DNA of 64,000 nt. It comes from Tritrichomonas musculus (Eukaryota > Parabasalia > Tritrichomonadida > Tritrichomonadidae). Positions 51,678-62,907 of this stretch are shown here, piece after piece. The position numbers were made by a program, and so were the translations under genes. The stretch's first letter is position 1. Each line of letters starts with the position of its first letter. The notes beneath the pieces are model-generated. The model made no database searches and had not been told where the DNA came from. It saw only the letters and a list, made by a program, of their open reading frames with translations. The stretch spans positions 62,001 through 126,000 of the forward strand of contig JAPFFF010000063.1 of NCBI GenBank assembly GCA_039105265.1, written 5' to 3'.

Positions 51678-52001
51678 AATTCATCAGTTTTTATTTTTTT
51701 TTTTTTTTTCCCTCTCTCAACAATAGACAGAGAAAAACCTTTGTAAAAGAAAATTTTAAACTTTTTATATATTAAATGATTTCCCAAAAAAAAAAAAAAT
51801 CTGCCGTTTTTTTTTTTTTTTTTTTTTTTTTTTTGACCTCAAAGTAAACTTTTTGATTAACCAAATAACATATGACATTTTTTAAAAAATTTCCACTGTT
51901 TTGAAAAGAAATTTTTTTTTTCTCACAAAATGGGAAATTTTATAATGAAAATTGAAAAAAAATATGAAACTCAATAAAATGAAAAAATCATTTCATTTTT
52001 T

Positions 52002-52859
52002 ATGTTTGCTAGAAATCCATTAATACAGAAAATAAGTAATATATATAATCGTCCACAAAACAATACGCTAACTCAAGAAAGGAGATATGAAGTTAAGCTG
52101 AATTCTAGTCATGATTATATAAGTGATTCTGATGAAAAAATAAAATTATGGGAAGAAGTTGGAAATTTTACCCATAAATATCCAGAAGTAAAACAATGGG
52201 ATGAAGCTATGGCAATAAATAAAAAATGGTATGATTTCTCAAATCCTTCAAACAAGAAATGCTGCATATATTTCAAATATCGTGTAGAAGGGATTATTCC
52301 AGAAAGCGTTCGAGAGTTGCTAGAACCAGATTGTCCAAATGGTTGTAATGATTTTATATCAATATTAAAGAAACTCATTGATGATTTTTCAAGATTTACT
52401 GGATTTGCAATCTATGACGAAAACATTTTTAAGAATGACTTGCAAAAAGTCAAACATCAAAACTTTTTTTCATGGCATTACCAAAGTTTATGCAAAAAAA
52501 ATCGTGTCCATTGGCTAAATGGCGCATGGAGATATTTTGTTGATATTTTGGAATTATTTTTCGGGCCTGAATTCTTGGATTATCAAAGTTTGAGATTAAA
52601 AGCTTGCACTGAAAGTAATTATTATGATTTTGCAGCAATTTTTGATCATGCTGTTTATCATTTAAGGTGTCTAGAACCTGTTGCTCCAATGACCGTTAAC
52701 ATGAAAGAAACATTGAATGAATTATGGGGAGGTTTATGGTATTTTTGGGCTTATTCAAATGAGTTTGAATTTGCACCAGTAAACAAATATCCTACGGAAT
52801 GTAAAATGGGCATGACTGAAATGGAACAGCGTGTCAAGGAAAACCTTTCATTAGCTTAA
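52002..52859 (+). CDS. Unrecognised 285-residue protein
   Basis: A clean ORF with an ATG start. The body is rich in Trp, Phe and Tyr, with motifs KLWEEVGNFTHKYPEVKQWD, FSWHYQSLCKKNRVHW, ILELFFGPEFLDYQSL and LWGGLWYFWAYSNEF. No signal peptide or obvious membrane segment is seen; it is probably a soluble helical protein. The N-terminus MFARNP..IYNRPQNN resembles that of the small ORF at 30350, but the rest does not. No function is proposed. The upstream 200 bp contain long poly-A/T runs. Confidence 0.75.
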   Translation: MFARNPLIQKISNIYNRPQNNTLTQERRYEVKLNSSHDYISDSDEKIKLWEEVGNFTHKYPEVKQWDEAMAINKKWYDFSNPSNKKCCIYFKYRVEGIIPESVRELLEPDCPNGCNDFISILKKLIDDFSRFTGFAIYDENIFKNDLQKVKHQNFFSWHYQSLCKKNRVHWLNGAWRYFVDILELFFGPEFLDYQSLRLKACTESNYYDFAAIFDHAVYHLRCLEPVAPMTVNMKETLNELWGGLWYFWAYSNEFEFAPVNKYPTECKMGMTEMEQRVKENLSLA

Positions 52860-53246
52860 AAATGAATTATTTTAAATAAAAATTTTGGGTTGCATTTCTC
52901 TCTTTTTATTCAATCTCGATGTTAATTTTTTTTTGAATTATAATGCCAAATTCGATTTAATTTGTATAAATCATTACATTATTTTGCATTGAATGTCATT
53001 GATATACCAATAATAAATCAAACCATTGCATATTTTTCTTTTTGAACCGGCTTGAACTAATATTTCCTCCATTTTCAATTTGCGAATAATTTTATTTTTG
53101 ATAAATTTTTTGATTTAAGTTAGGTTGAACATTAAACCACTTTAGTTTTCCAGATAGGGATCAAAACAGAAATAAAATTACTAAAATTTGCAACTCATGG
53201 TTTTTCAGATATTTTTTTTTTGTTGAAAAAAATATATTTTACAGGT

Positions 53247-53612
53247 TCGGGCATTCAAGTTCCACGTCCTCTCTATTTTTTAACTTTTTCTGAGTCATTC
53301 AAGTTGCACGAAAAAAATATAATTTTCAAATGAAAATATATTGAAAAAATTATAATAAAATATTAATATTAATATAAATATGCATTATTTTTTTGTTAAT
53401 AATATTTTAAATAAATATGAAATCATAAATAATTAGTTTTTTATATAGATATTGTAATTCCGTATTTTTTTGGTAATGAACCTCATTAAAAATATGATAT
53501 AGATTATTAACTTTGAATAATAATTGTTTTTATTATAACGAAGTTCAAAAATTATTATTTGAAGATATACTTTACTACCGTTTTCCATAAAAAACTTGCA
53601 ACTTGAACGGCA
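53247..53612. repeat. Short direct/inverted motif cluster
   Basis: ATTCAAGTTSCACG occurs at 53247 and 53295 and in inverted form (TGCAACTTGAA) near 53594. It may be the worn ends of a small element; no target duplication is evident. Confidence 0.4.
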
Positions 53613-53648
53613 CGCCAATTTATTTCTATTCAAATTTTATTTTTTAAA

Positions 53649-53973
53649 ATGACTACAAATCAATCATCAAATAATGAAAATGACTCATTAAATTATGACA
53701 ATGATTTGTCAAATAATTTAAATAAAACACCAAAGAATAGAGAACTTGGTTATTATATGCTAGGCACATTGGAATGGTTAAATAATCCTGATATCAGTTA
53801 TTTGATATGGAAAAAAGTGTTGAAAATTTTTTTTGGAATACTGATTATAATCAATTTATTGCTTCAGAATATAATTGGAAAGAGAGAATTATAATGGATG
53901 ATGCTGAAGAAATTTTAGAATCAATTCAACATGACGTTATGAATAAATATAAAACAAAAATTTTTTTTTTATA
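53649..53973 (+). pseudogene. Small acidic protein gene with a probable frameshift
   Basis: It starts MTTNQSSNNENDSLNYDN and continues as REL.YYMLGTLEWLNNPD. The original frame then turns into hydrophobic noise at about 53805, while another frame gives protein-like sequence (SVENFFWNTDYNQFIASE, MDDAEEILESIQHDV) to a stop at 53973. One-base gain or loss in or near the A-run at 53810-53816 would explain this. Family unknown. Confidence 0.45.
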
Positions 53974-54023
53974 AACAAAACTAAATAGTAAAAGATAAAA
54001 ATTAATTTATTAGTTGATTTTAT

Positions 54024-55688
54024 TTATTCATCATATTTTGGTATTTTGGATTTATGCTGACCAATCTTTGCTTTAAGATCATTAAGCTCCATTTGTGTCA
54101 TATCAATCAATTTGTAGTCATTTTTTTCAATTTTTTCACAGATCGATTTGAAACTCGGCCTTTCTTTTGGATCAAATTCCCAGCACGAATTTATCATCTC
54201 CTTAGCAAGTTGTGCACATGTAGAAGGAATTTCAGCCTTTTTTCCAGCGAAAATTTCTCCAATTTTGATTACTGGCATTTCACCTCTATTTAGCATGAAG
54301 TACACCAAGACACCAAATGAATAAACATCTACTTTTTCATCATAATTTACATCTTCATTGATGATTTCTGGAGCCATGAATTTTTGAGAGCCAACTCCAC
54401 GTGTCATTGTTTGTTCTTCCGAAGTCATCAGCTTTGAGATACCAAAATCGCAAATTTTTATAGTTCCATCTTCAGAAATCAAAATATTCGTTGGCTTTAA
54501 ATCACGATGAATAACATTTTTAAAATGAACGTATTTCATTCCTTCTGCAATTTGATAAATTGAAAAAACAATTTCAACGTTTGTTAATTCTTTTTTCTTG
54601 ATAACTGAATCGAGGTTTTTCGGACAATATTCAAGAAGAATCGATGGTGGATTGTTTTCACTGCTCATGAAAATACCAAATGTTTTCAAAATGTTTGGAT
54701 GATTCATCATGTTCATGATTCCATATTCATTCAAGAAATTCTTTAAATTTTGATGATTTTCTTCACTAATTTTCATAACTTTAAGTGCATAAACAACTTT
54801 CTTAAATACTTTGTAAACTTTGCCACCTCCACCGTTTCCAAGTTTTTCAATCTTTTCTAGATTGTTGATTGTGTCTTCATCAAGAATTTCAATTCCATGT
54901 GGTTGATTAGCAACATTTTTTGATGCTGGTTGATTTCGAAGCTTCTTTATTTCATCATTGAGTTTTTTAATTTCTTGATCTTTCGATGTTTGATTTTGAT
55001 TCAATTTGCTAATTTCTTCATTTAATTTCTTAATTTCTTGATCTTTTGATGCTTGATTTTGATGCAAGTTGTTAATTTCTTCTTTTAATTCCTTCATTAT
55101 TTGCTCATTTGAAGATTTAATTTCATTAAAACTTTTAGTTTGTTCTCTCAGTGTTGAATTTTCATTTTTTAGTTCTAGTTTATTTATGTTCATATTTCTA
55201 ATTTCTTCATTCAAATTCCTAATATTTTGATCTTTTGATGATTGATCTTGATTCAATTTTCTGATTTTTTCATTCAAATCCCTGATTTCTTGTTCTTTAG
55301 ATGATTGATCTTGATTCAATTTTCTGATTTTTTCATTTAAATTACTGATTTCTTGTTCTTTTAATGATTGGTTTTGATGCAATTTTCCAACCTCTTCCTC
55401 CAATCTTTTGGAATCTTGATGTAAAAGTTTGATTTGATCTGTTTTTTTACGTAATTCTTCATCCTTCGTAGTTATTATCCCTTCATATTCTTGCTTTTGC
55501 TTTGTTAGACGAGATTCATTAGATTCACTCAAATTAGTTGATTTATGAACAATACTTGATTGTGATGTTTTTTTTTCAACATAATTTGGTGGTTCTGATG
55601 GAGGTGGAGACGGTGCTGAGGGAGGTGGTGGTGGCGCAGTTGGTGGCGTTGGCAGCGTTGATTGTGATTGTAATGGTGGAAAAGTCAA
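54024..55688 (-). CDS. TKL-type protein kinase with proline-rich and coiled-coil N-terminus
   Basis: 554 codons. 10-35: proline stretch (PTAPPPPPSAPSPPP). About 60-265: coiled coil made of 21-residue repeats (SKEQEIRDLNEKIRKLNQDQ). About 285-530: kinase with GNGGGGKVYKV, catalytic Lys 303 (ALKVM), HRDLKPTN (Asp 396), CDFG (Asp 414), KFMAPEI, VDVYSFGVL and CWEFDPKERPSF. All catalytic residues are present. The coiled coil probably drives dimerisation or scaffolding. No ATG opens this frame: the first codon after the upstream stop that could start it is TTG at 55688, and the first internal Met lies within the coiled coil. A lost start, a short upstream exon or a base error is possible. The kinase call is firm; the start is not. 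Confidence 0.9.
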   Translation of the reverse strand: MTFPPLQSQSTLPTPPTAPPPPPSAPSPPPSEPPNYVEKKTSQSSIVHKSTNLSESNESRLTKQKQEYEGIITTKDEELRKKTDQIKLLHQDSKRLEEEVGKLHQNQSLKEQEISNLNEKIRKLNQDQSSKEQEIRDLNEKIRKLNQDQSSKDQNIRNLNEEIRNMNINKLELKNENSTLREQTKSFNEIKSSNEQIMKELKEEINNLHQNQASKDQEIKKLNEEISKLNQNQTSKDQEIKKLNDEIKKLRNQPASKNVANQPHGIEILDEDTINNLEKIEKLGNGGGGKVYKVFKKVVYALKVMKISEENHQNLKNFLNEYGIMNMMNHPNILKTFGIFMSSENNPPSILLEYCPKNLDSVIKKKELTNVEIVFSIYQIAEGMKYVHFKNVIHRDLKPTNILISEDGTIKICDFGISKLMTSEEQTMTRGVGSQKFMAPEIINEDVNYDEKVDVYSFGVLVYFMLNRGEMPVIKIGEIFAGKKAEIPSTCAQLAKEMINSCWEFDPKERPSFKSICEKIEKNDYKLIDMTQMELNDLKAKIGQHKSKIPKYDE

Positions 55689-55699
55689 ATGAACTCTAT

Positions 55700-57860
55700 T
55701 AAATAAATAAATTGTTTAAATTTCATTAAAAAAAAAAGTATTGAAATCAAATCAAAATTGTAAATTTAAATATCATACAAAAAAAAAATTATTATGAATT
55801 AGATTAAAAAATTTGTTTCCAATGTTGTTGGAATTTATAATCAAAATGTCATTCAACAAATTATTGTAATTTTATTAAATAATGTTTAGAACAAGATTAA
55901 ATAATTGCTTAAAAATTATATTGAAAATTCGATGAAATGTAATGAAAAAAAAAAAACAATCAAAATTCTATGAGAAAAAAAATTGTTGAATTTTACAAAA
56001 TTGTCAATAAAAAATTCCATAACAATTGATAATTGTAATTTCATTAATAATCTGTTTTATTAAATTATATTAAATATTCATTAAAAATTATATCAAATTA
56101 TAATTGAAATGTAATAAAAAGATGCTGTTTAAAAATTTCATTAAATTCGATGTTGAAATCTTATAAACAAAATCTTTATCGAAATTCCATAAAACAAAAA
56201 TCCAAAACCAAATACAAAAAAAAAATTGTTGAAATTTCATTAAACATTCAATTGAAATGATATCAAAATATTTTAATATCAAATTTTATAAAAAAAACGA
56301 ATTAGATGGAATTTGATAAAATATGATTGATGAAATTATATAAATAAATGTTTGCTTAAATTTTATAAGAAACAAGGAAATTGAAATCTTATCAAATTAT
56401 TATTAAAAACTTTAGAAAAAAAAATTAGTTGAAATTCTATTTAAAAAACAATTGAAAAACTATATTAAAAAAATATTTAATGAAATTCCATAAATCATAC
56501 TAGTTGAAATTGGATAAAAAATACTTGTTGAAATTGGATAAAATATATGATGAAAATTTTATTAAACATCAAATAAAATGTAATAAATACTTGTTGAAAT
56601 TGAATAAAATATATGATGAAATTCTATGATAAAAATATTCAATTAAAATTGAATTAAAAATTTGTTGAAATCATATGAAATATATTTGATGAAATGCAAT
56701 AAAAAAAAATTAGAAGAAACTGGATAAAAGTTTGAAATGAATTTCATGAAATATTTTATTTACAAATAAAACAAAAAACTAATCATAGGAACTTCATTAA
56801 ATAAAATATGTGTTCAAATTTCATAAGAAAAATAATACTTAAAACTTTATTAAATAAAATATGAAATGTCGTGAAATCTTTGTTGAAACCAAATTAAAAT
56901 CTCTATTTGAATTTCATTAATTATAAATTGAAACGCAATAAAAAAGTCATGGTTTGAAATGAAATGAAATTTTGTTGTAAATTTTATTTGAAAATTTGTT
57001 GTAAATTTCATTCAAAGAATTCGTTGAAATATCATGAAAGATTTTATTGAAATGCCATTAAAAACTTGGCTGAAATATTAAAATATTTTATTGAAATCCA
57101 ATAAAAAGATTGTTGAAATTTTATAAAAAGTTTGTTGAAATATCATAAAATATGTGCTAAAATTTTATAAAATATTGATTGAAATGTAATAAAAGCATTT
57201 ATTGAAATTCTATTAAACATTTGATGAAATGTAATAAAATATTTGTTGAAACGAAATAAAATTTTTTGTTGAAATGCTATTAAATTTAGACAGAAACACC
57301 ATAAAATTCAATGAAACATAATAAATTAGCTTAATGAAATGCTATTTAATGCTTATTGAAATTAAATCAGAAAAAATCGTTGGAATTTCATAAAATTAGG
57401 CATGAAATCATATTAAATACTAGTCATAACTTCATAAAAAATAAAGCGCAATTTCATAAAACAAGTAGAATAAACTTTGCAGTACAAAAATTTTTATATT
57501 TTTATAAACCTTTCAATAATTTCAATAAAAATATAAACCTATTTTTATCTTAAAAAATCAAAAGTATATACAAAATATTAAAATAAAAATAAAAATATAT
57601 TTTAAATACAAATTAAATTTTACTTTTAATGATCCCTAGAATTTACAATTAAGAGTAGACTCAAAATTTCTGATAAAAATTGAAATGATCTTTCACAATA
57701 TATAAATGAATTTGTTTTTTATGCTTTCATGCCAAAATAAATTTAAAATATGGTATTAATGACAATCCTAGTCCTGACATTTAAACAAATTAATTCAAAT
57801 TTTGAAAAACTAAACAAAGTAAAATCGATTTTTTTTTTAATAAAACACAATAAATAAAAA
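55700..57860. other. Low-complexity A/T region with worn TTGAAATTTCAT-type repeats
   Basis: Phrases such as TTGAAATGTAATAAAA and TGTTGAAATTTTAT recur irregularly every 20-40 bp from about 55980 to 57480. This resembles a decayed minisatellite of the kind that still exists in fresh form at 60346-62905. No gene is seen. Confidence 0.6.
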
Positions 57861-57862
57861 TT

Positions 57863-59745
57863 TTATGTCTGATTTTGATCTTTTGTCACATCAACAGCAT
57901 GACACCAATTATGATATGGCACTTTTTTATAAGTGTCTCGGATTTCAGTGAGAAATCTGAAGAATTTCTCATTACTAACTTGAAATTCTTGAAGAAGTTT
58001 GAACTTGTAAAAAATGCTGAAAATGACTTGAATGTGACCAATACCATCCCAAGCAGAGGCATCAAAATTAACAGTCCAAAATCTCTTTTGTCACCTTAGG
58101 CAAAACAAATTTAATGGGAAATTTATCACAGATATCTCGCTCTTGTGGCATAATCCAAGTGTCTAGATCTATTTCTGCTTTTCCTCTGGTTGCAATTTCT
58201 TTCAATTGAGTTCTTTCAAGCGAAACTGCAGCGAAAACAGCAAAACTTTCGAGAAGCTTTAAATCCTCAGTTGTCACTTTCCAATCACAAGAAAGTTGCA
58301 TAACACCGAGTATCATCTGTTCCGAGTTCATTAAAGGTATGCAACATATTGAATAATTTGAATTGGTTGCATTCAAGTCTCTCAATGAATTCGTAGTTGA
58401 ATTTACATTTTTTTCACCTTGATTTAATTTACTGTTTTCGCTATCGTTCGTCCAAACCGCCGAAACTCGAGCAGATAACCGACTAGATGTTTGTCTTATC
58501 TTGTTGTTATTACTAAGAGAATTCGAATCGGTTGACGCTAATATCGTTTCTATCGTCGATGAAAGTTCCGCATTTTGCTCCATTGGTGAAATGTCCTAAT
58601 GGGAAAAGAGTCTTGTTTCTCTCGAATTCACACATTGTTGGGCGAATTTTGTATCAGCTCTTCCTTTGACTTCTTCACCAACAGATACTATCTTCGAAAT
58701 TGATCAATCATTGGTATTGAAAGAGAAGATGATGGCAACAGAGGCCGATACAATTGACCTTGCATTTTCAAGTATGCCTTTAAGAACGGATTGAAGATTG
58801 TTCTGCGAATTCAACGTGTTTGACATTTCCATGAAAGTTCTAAGTTGTGATGTTAGATTGAGTAATGCTCTATACAACTTTGCATTATCCAATGAAGTTC
58901 CACAGAACACGTTAAAAGCAGTCATCATTCGAATATCATCCTCGTCGGAAACGCCTTCGTCAGATTTATTAATCATTTCAGTAACGCCTGTGATTTCACC
59001 TCTATTATTATAAATAGGAACATTTAAAAGTGACATCGTTCTAAAACCAGTTGATGCATCATACAAACGATCAAACCGTGGGTCACTATATGCATCTTCA
59101 ATATTAACTACTTTTCCAGTAGTGGCCGTGTAACCAACAATTCCTTTCGACAATGGAACTTTCATTCCTTCCTTCAAACGGACGTGGAAATACGAGACGA
59201 GAATCTGCTTCTCCTTATCGACAATGAAAAGACTACATCGTGACGCATTGGCATCGGAATAACTTCATTAATTGATGGATCTGCAAGAGTTGCATCAGCA
59301 ATAATATTCTGATTATCTAACACTCCTTGAACATCACATAAAATATAATCACTCTCAACTTTAGCTGCAACAAAAGAACCAAAGTTCATTTTTTGAATTA
59401 ATAGATGAAAATCAAAGATCATTAATTGAGAGAGATAAATATTGTTCTAACATTAAATTAATTTGAGCTATATCAGAATCAAGAGTGCAAGATTGTTCAG
59501 CAATAGTCCGAATTAAATTCAACTGTTCTAATGATAAAGTATCTTTATTTTCTTCTTCAGGATTTTCATTGAAATAAAATCTAATAACAACAGCTATTTG
59601 ATGCTGAAAAAATTGAATGACCATTGAAGATTTAAGTTCAAAATGATCGTATAAAAATAAAGAAATATCATATTTGGATTTTTTAAAGCATTCAATTGCA
59701 ATATCGTGACATTTTCTTTGATATTTGGTCTGTGTCGACAGATAA
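57863..59745 (-). pseudogene. Broken GAF-GAF cyclic-nucleotide phosphodiesterase
   Basis: Pieces in several minus frames read in order: an upstream helical segment (HDIAIECFKKSKYDISLF, 59745-59640); GAF-A with GIVGYTATTGKVVNIEDAYS and LLNVPIYNNRGEITGV (59180-58960); a linker helix; GAF-B with SICCIPLMNSEQMILGVMQL (58370-58290) and LESFAVFAAVSLERTQL; then the start of a class I PDE catalytic domain ending VPYHNWCHAVDVT (about 57895). The frame then stops at 57863; the remaining catalytic core with its metal-binding HD residues is missing. At least three frame breaks (near 59410, 59200 and 58600-58700) add to the evidence for decay. Tandem GAF-PDEs bind cGMP/cAMP in other eukaryotes. Confidence 0.75.
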
Positions 59746-59749
59746 ATCC

Positions 59750-60240
59750 TTCATCAAAAGATAAATCCTTTTTCTTTATTTTTGATATTTTTTTTATAAA
59801 AATAGAATAAGAATAAAAAATAACAGAAGAATTTTTTTGATTAAAAACAGATTCTTATAGAAATTTTTTTGATTTTAATATCTCTTGAAATAAAGAAGAA
59901 AAATACAAAAACTCAGGCCAAAACTAATATTTTTGGTCAATAACTTTATTGGGATATATGGGATAAAATAATTATGGTTGTATAATTATTATGAGATAAA
60001 CTCTTTAGTTAAATTCAATGATAATATCATTCTTGTAATAGAAAATAAAAAGTTTCAAATGGCTTTAGAAGATATAAAGGAAATGTTTATTCAATTAATA
60101 AATTAGGGAGAATGATCAGCTTGGAAACAATTCCATAATTTGTGGATCATTAGTTAAATCGATTGGCTTTCTCCATAAATTTTTTTTTAAAAAAAATCAT
60201 TGAACTATAAATGATTGATTTCATTTGTATATAATAAAAA
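59750..60240. other. AT-rich spacer, no gene seen
   Basis: No supported feature. The duplicated phrase ACAGATAAATCCTT/AAAGATAAATCCTT occurs near 59740-59770. Confidence 0.4.
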
Positions 60241-60242
60241 TA

Positions 60243-62712
60243 TCATCTTCGATGTTCACTTCTACATTTGGTTGTCCTAATAAAAGCGTTATAATTTCAA
60301 TATTTTCAATTTCTACTGCTTCATGTAATGCAGTTTTATAAAATTATATTAATTTATAATCACATTTAAAGGTATGATTTAGAATTCTATTGAAAGATAT
60401 GATATTGAACCCAATTGAATGATATGATTTAGAATTTCATTAAAAGATATGATTTTGAATTTTATTGAAAGATATGATTTTGAATTCTATTGAAAGATAT
60501 GATTTTGAATTATATTGAAAGATATGATTTTGAATTTTATTGAAAGATATGATTTTGAATAGGATTGATAGATATAATTTTGAATTCTATTGAAAGATAT
60601 GATTTTGAATATCATTAACAAATATGATTTGAATGTAATTGAAAGATTTAATTTTGAATTCTATTGAAAGATATGATTTTGAATAGGATTGAAAGATATG
60701 ATTTTAAATGACATTGAAAGATATGATTTTATATTTCATTGAAAGATATGATTTTGAATGTAATTGAAAGATATTATTTTTAATGACATTGAAATATATG
60801 ATTTTTAATCTTGTTGAATGATATGTTTTTATATTTCATTGAAATATATGATTTTCAATTTTATAAAAAATAAAACAAAATATTAAGAACATTGATATCA
60901 AGTTTCTCATTTGTTAATAAAAGTTTCACAATTTCAATATTTTCTTTTTCAACTGCCGTATATAATGCTGTTCTATAAATATATATTATATTAAAATTTC
61001 TTTCAAAGATTTGATTTTGAATTACATTGAAAGATATGATGTAGAATGTAATTGAATGACATGATGTTGAATGTAATTGAATGATATAATTTTGAATTCC
61101 ATTAAAAAATATGATTTGAAATCCAATTAAAAAATATGATTTTGAATGTAATTGAATAATATAATTTTGAATGTCATTGAATGATATGATTTTGAATATC
61201 ATTGAATGATATGATTTTGAATGTAATTGAATAATATAATTTGAATGTCATTAAATAATATAATTTGAATGTCATTGAATGATATGATTTTAAATCCAAT
61301 TGAAAGATATGATTTTGAATAGTATTGAAAGATATAATTTTGAATTTTATTGAAAGATATGATTTTGAATGGTATTAAAAGATATGATTTTCAATTTTAT
61401 AAAAAATATGGAAGAATATTCAGAAAATTGATGTCAAGTTTGTCATTCTTTAATAAAAGATCCACAATTTCAATATTTTCATTTTCAACCGCTATATATA
61501 ATGCTGTTTCATAAATTATTAATATATCAAAATTTCATTGAAAGATATGATTTCGAATGGTATTGAATGATATGATTTTGAATTTCATTGAAAGATATGA
61601 TTTTAAATTCTATTGGAAGATGTAATTATGAATTTCATTGAATGATATGATTTTTGAATTTCATTGAAAGATATGATTTTGAATTTCATTGAAAGATATG
61701 ATTTTGAATGTCATTGAAAGATATGATTTTGAATTTCATTGAATGATATGATTTTGAATGTCATTGAAAGATATGATTTTGAATGTTATTGAATGATATG
61801 ATTTTAAACCAAATTGAACGATATGATTCTGAATTCCATTGAAAGATATGATTTTGAATTTTATAAAAAGTTAAGAAAAAATATATCCAAGATTGATATC
61901 AAGGTTATCATTCTTTAATAAAAGTGTGACTATTTCAATGTTTTCATATGAAACTGCCAAATATAATGCCGTTTTATAAACATATATTATATTTAAAATT
62001 TCATTGAGATATGAATTTGAATTCCATTGAAAGATATGATTTTTGAATTATATTGAAAGATATGATTTTGAATTTTATTGAATGATATGATTTTTGAATT
62101 TTATTGAATGGTATGATTTTGAATTTTATTGAATGATATGATTTTTGAATTTTATTGAATGGTATGATTTTGAATTTTATTGAATGATATGATTTTTGAA
62201 TTTTATTGAATGGTATGATTTTGAATGTCATTGAATGATATAATTTTTGAATTTTATTGAATGGTATGATTTTGAATTTCATTGAATGATATGATTTTGA
62301 ATTTCATTTAAAAATTTTGATAAATGTATCCAAGATTGATGTCAATTTTCTTATTCTTTAATAAAAGATCCACAATTTCAATGTTTTCTTTTTCAACTGC
62401 CATATATAATGCTGTCTTATAAATTACTATTATATCAAAATTTCATTCAAAGATATGATTTAGAATCATATTGAAAGATATAATTTTGTATTCTATTGAA
62501 AAATATGATTTTAAATTCCATTGGAAGATGAAATGTTGAATGAAATTAAAATATATAATTTTGAATGTAATTGAAAGATACAATTTTCAATTATATAAAA
62601 AATTAAGAAAAAAATACTAAAAGCGTTGATGTCAAGTTTGTTATTCGTTAATAAAAGTTTCACAATTTCAATGTTTTCTCTTTCAACTGCCATATTTAAT
62701 GCTGTCACATAA
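60243..62712 (-). pseudogene. Six ankyrin-repeat modules separated by minisatellite arrays
   Basis: On the minus strand, six segments of about 95-100 bp each encode one ankyrin repeat: 62712-62614 (TALNMAVERENIEIVKLLL), 62425-62335, 61985-61893, 61525-61425, 60980-60885 (TALYTAVEKENIEIVKLLL) and a terminal one at 60345-60243 (TALHEAVEIENIEIITLLL) that ends at a natural-looking stop. Each opens at IY(K/E/R/V)TAL and closes just after D(I/V)N. The arrays between them contain stops, so no single frame joins them. No conserved GT-AG borders are seen. It may be the 3' continuation of the ankyrin gene at 62908, either as a decayed gene or one needing unusual processing. Confidence 0.7.
60346..62613. 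repeat. Minisatellite blocks between ankyrin modules
   Basis: Five blocks (60346-60884, 60981-61424, 61526-61892, 61986-62334, 62426-62613) of tandem units of about 22-25 bp with the core GAAAGATATGATTTTGAATT and variants (GTCATT, GGTATT, TTCATT). A sixth block at 62713-62905 separates the first module from the upstream ORF. Blocks stand at the same position relative to each ankyrin repeat. The higher-order period varies from about 280 to 640 bp because the block lengths differ. Confidence 0.9.
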
Positions 62713-62907
62713 ATTATTATATCATAATTTTATTGAAAGATACGATTTTGAATGGTATTGAAAGATATAATTTTGAATGTAATTGAAAGATATAATTTCG
62801 AATGTAATTGAAAGATATAATTTTGAATGTAATTGAAAGATATTATTTTGAATGCTATTGAAAAATATGATTTTAACATAATTAAATGAATATCAATTGA
62901 AATTGTA

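Noticed and set aside
60346-62613. Minisatellite blocks as conventional spliceosomal introns
   Set aside because: The block borders show no conserved GTATGT-like donor or ACTAAC...AG acceptor in the six cases compared. Left open as a finding, not annotated as introns.
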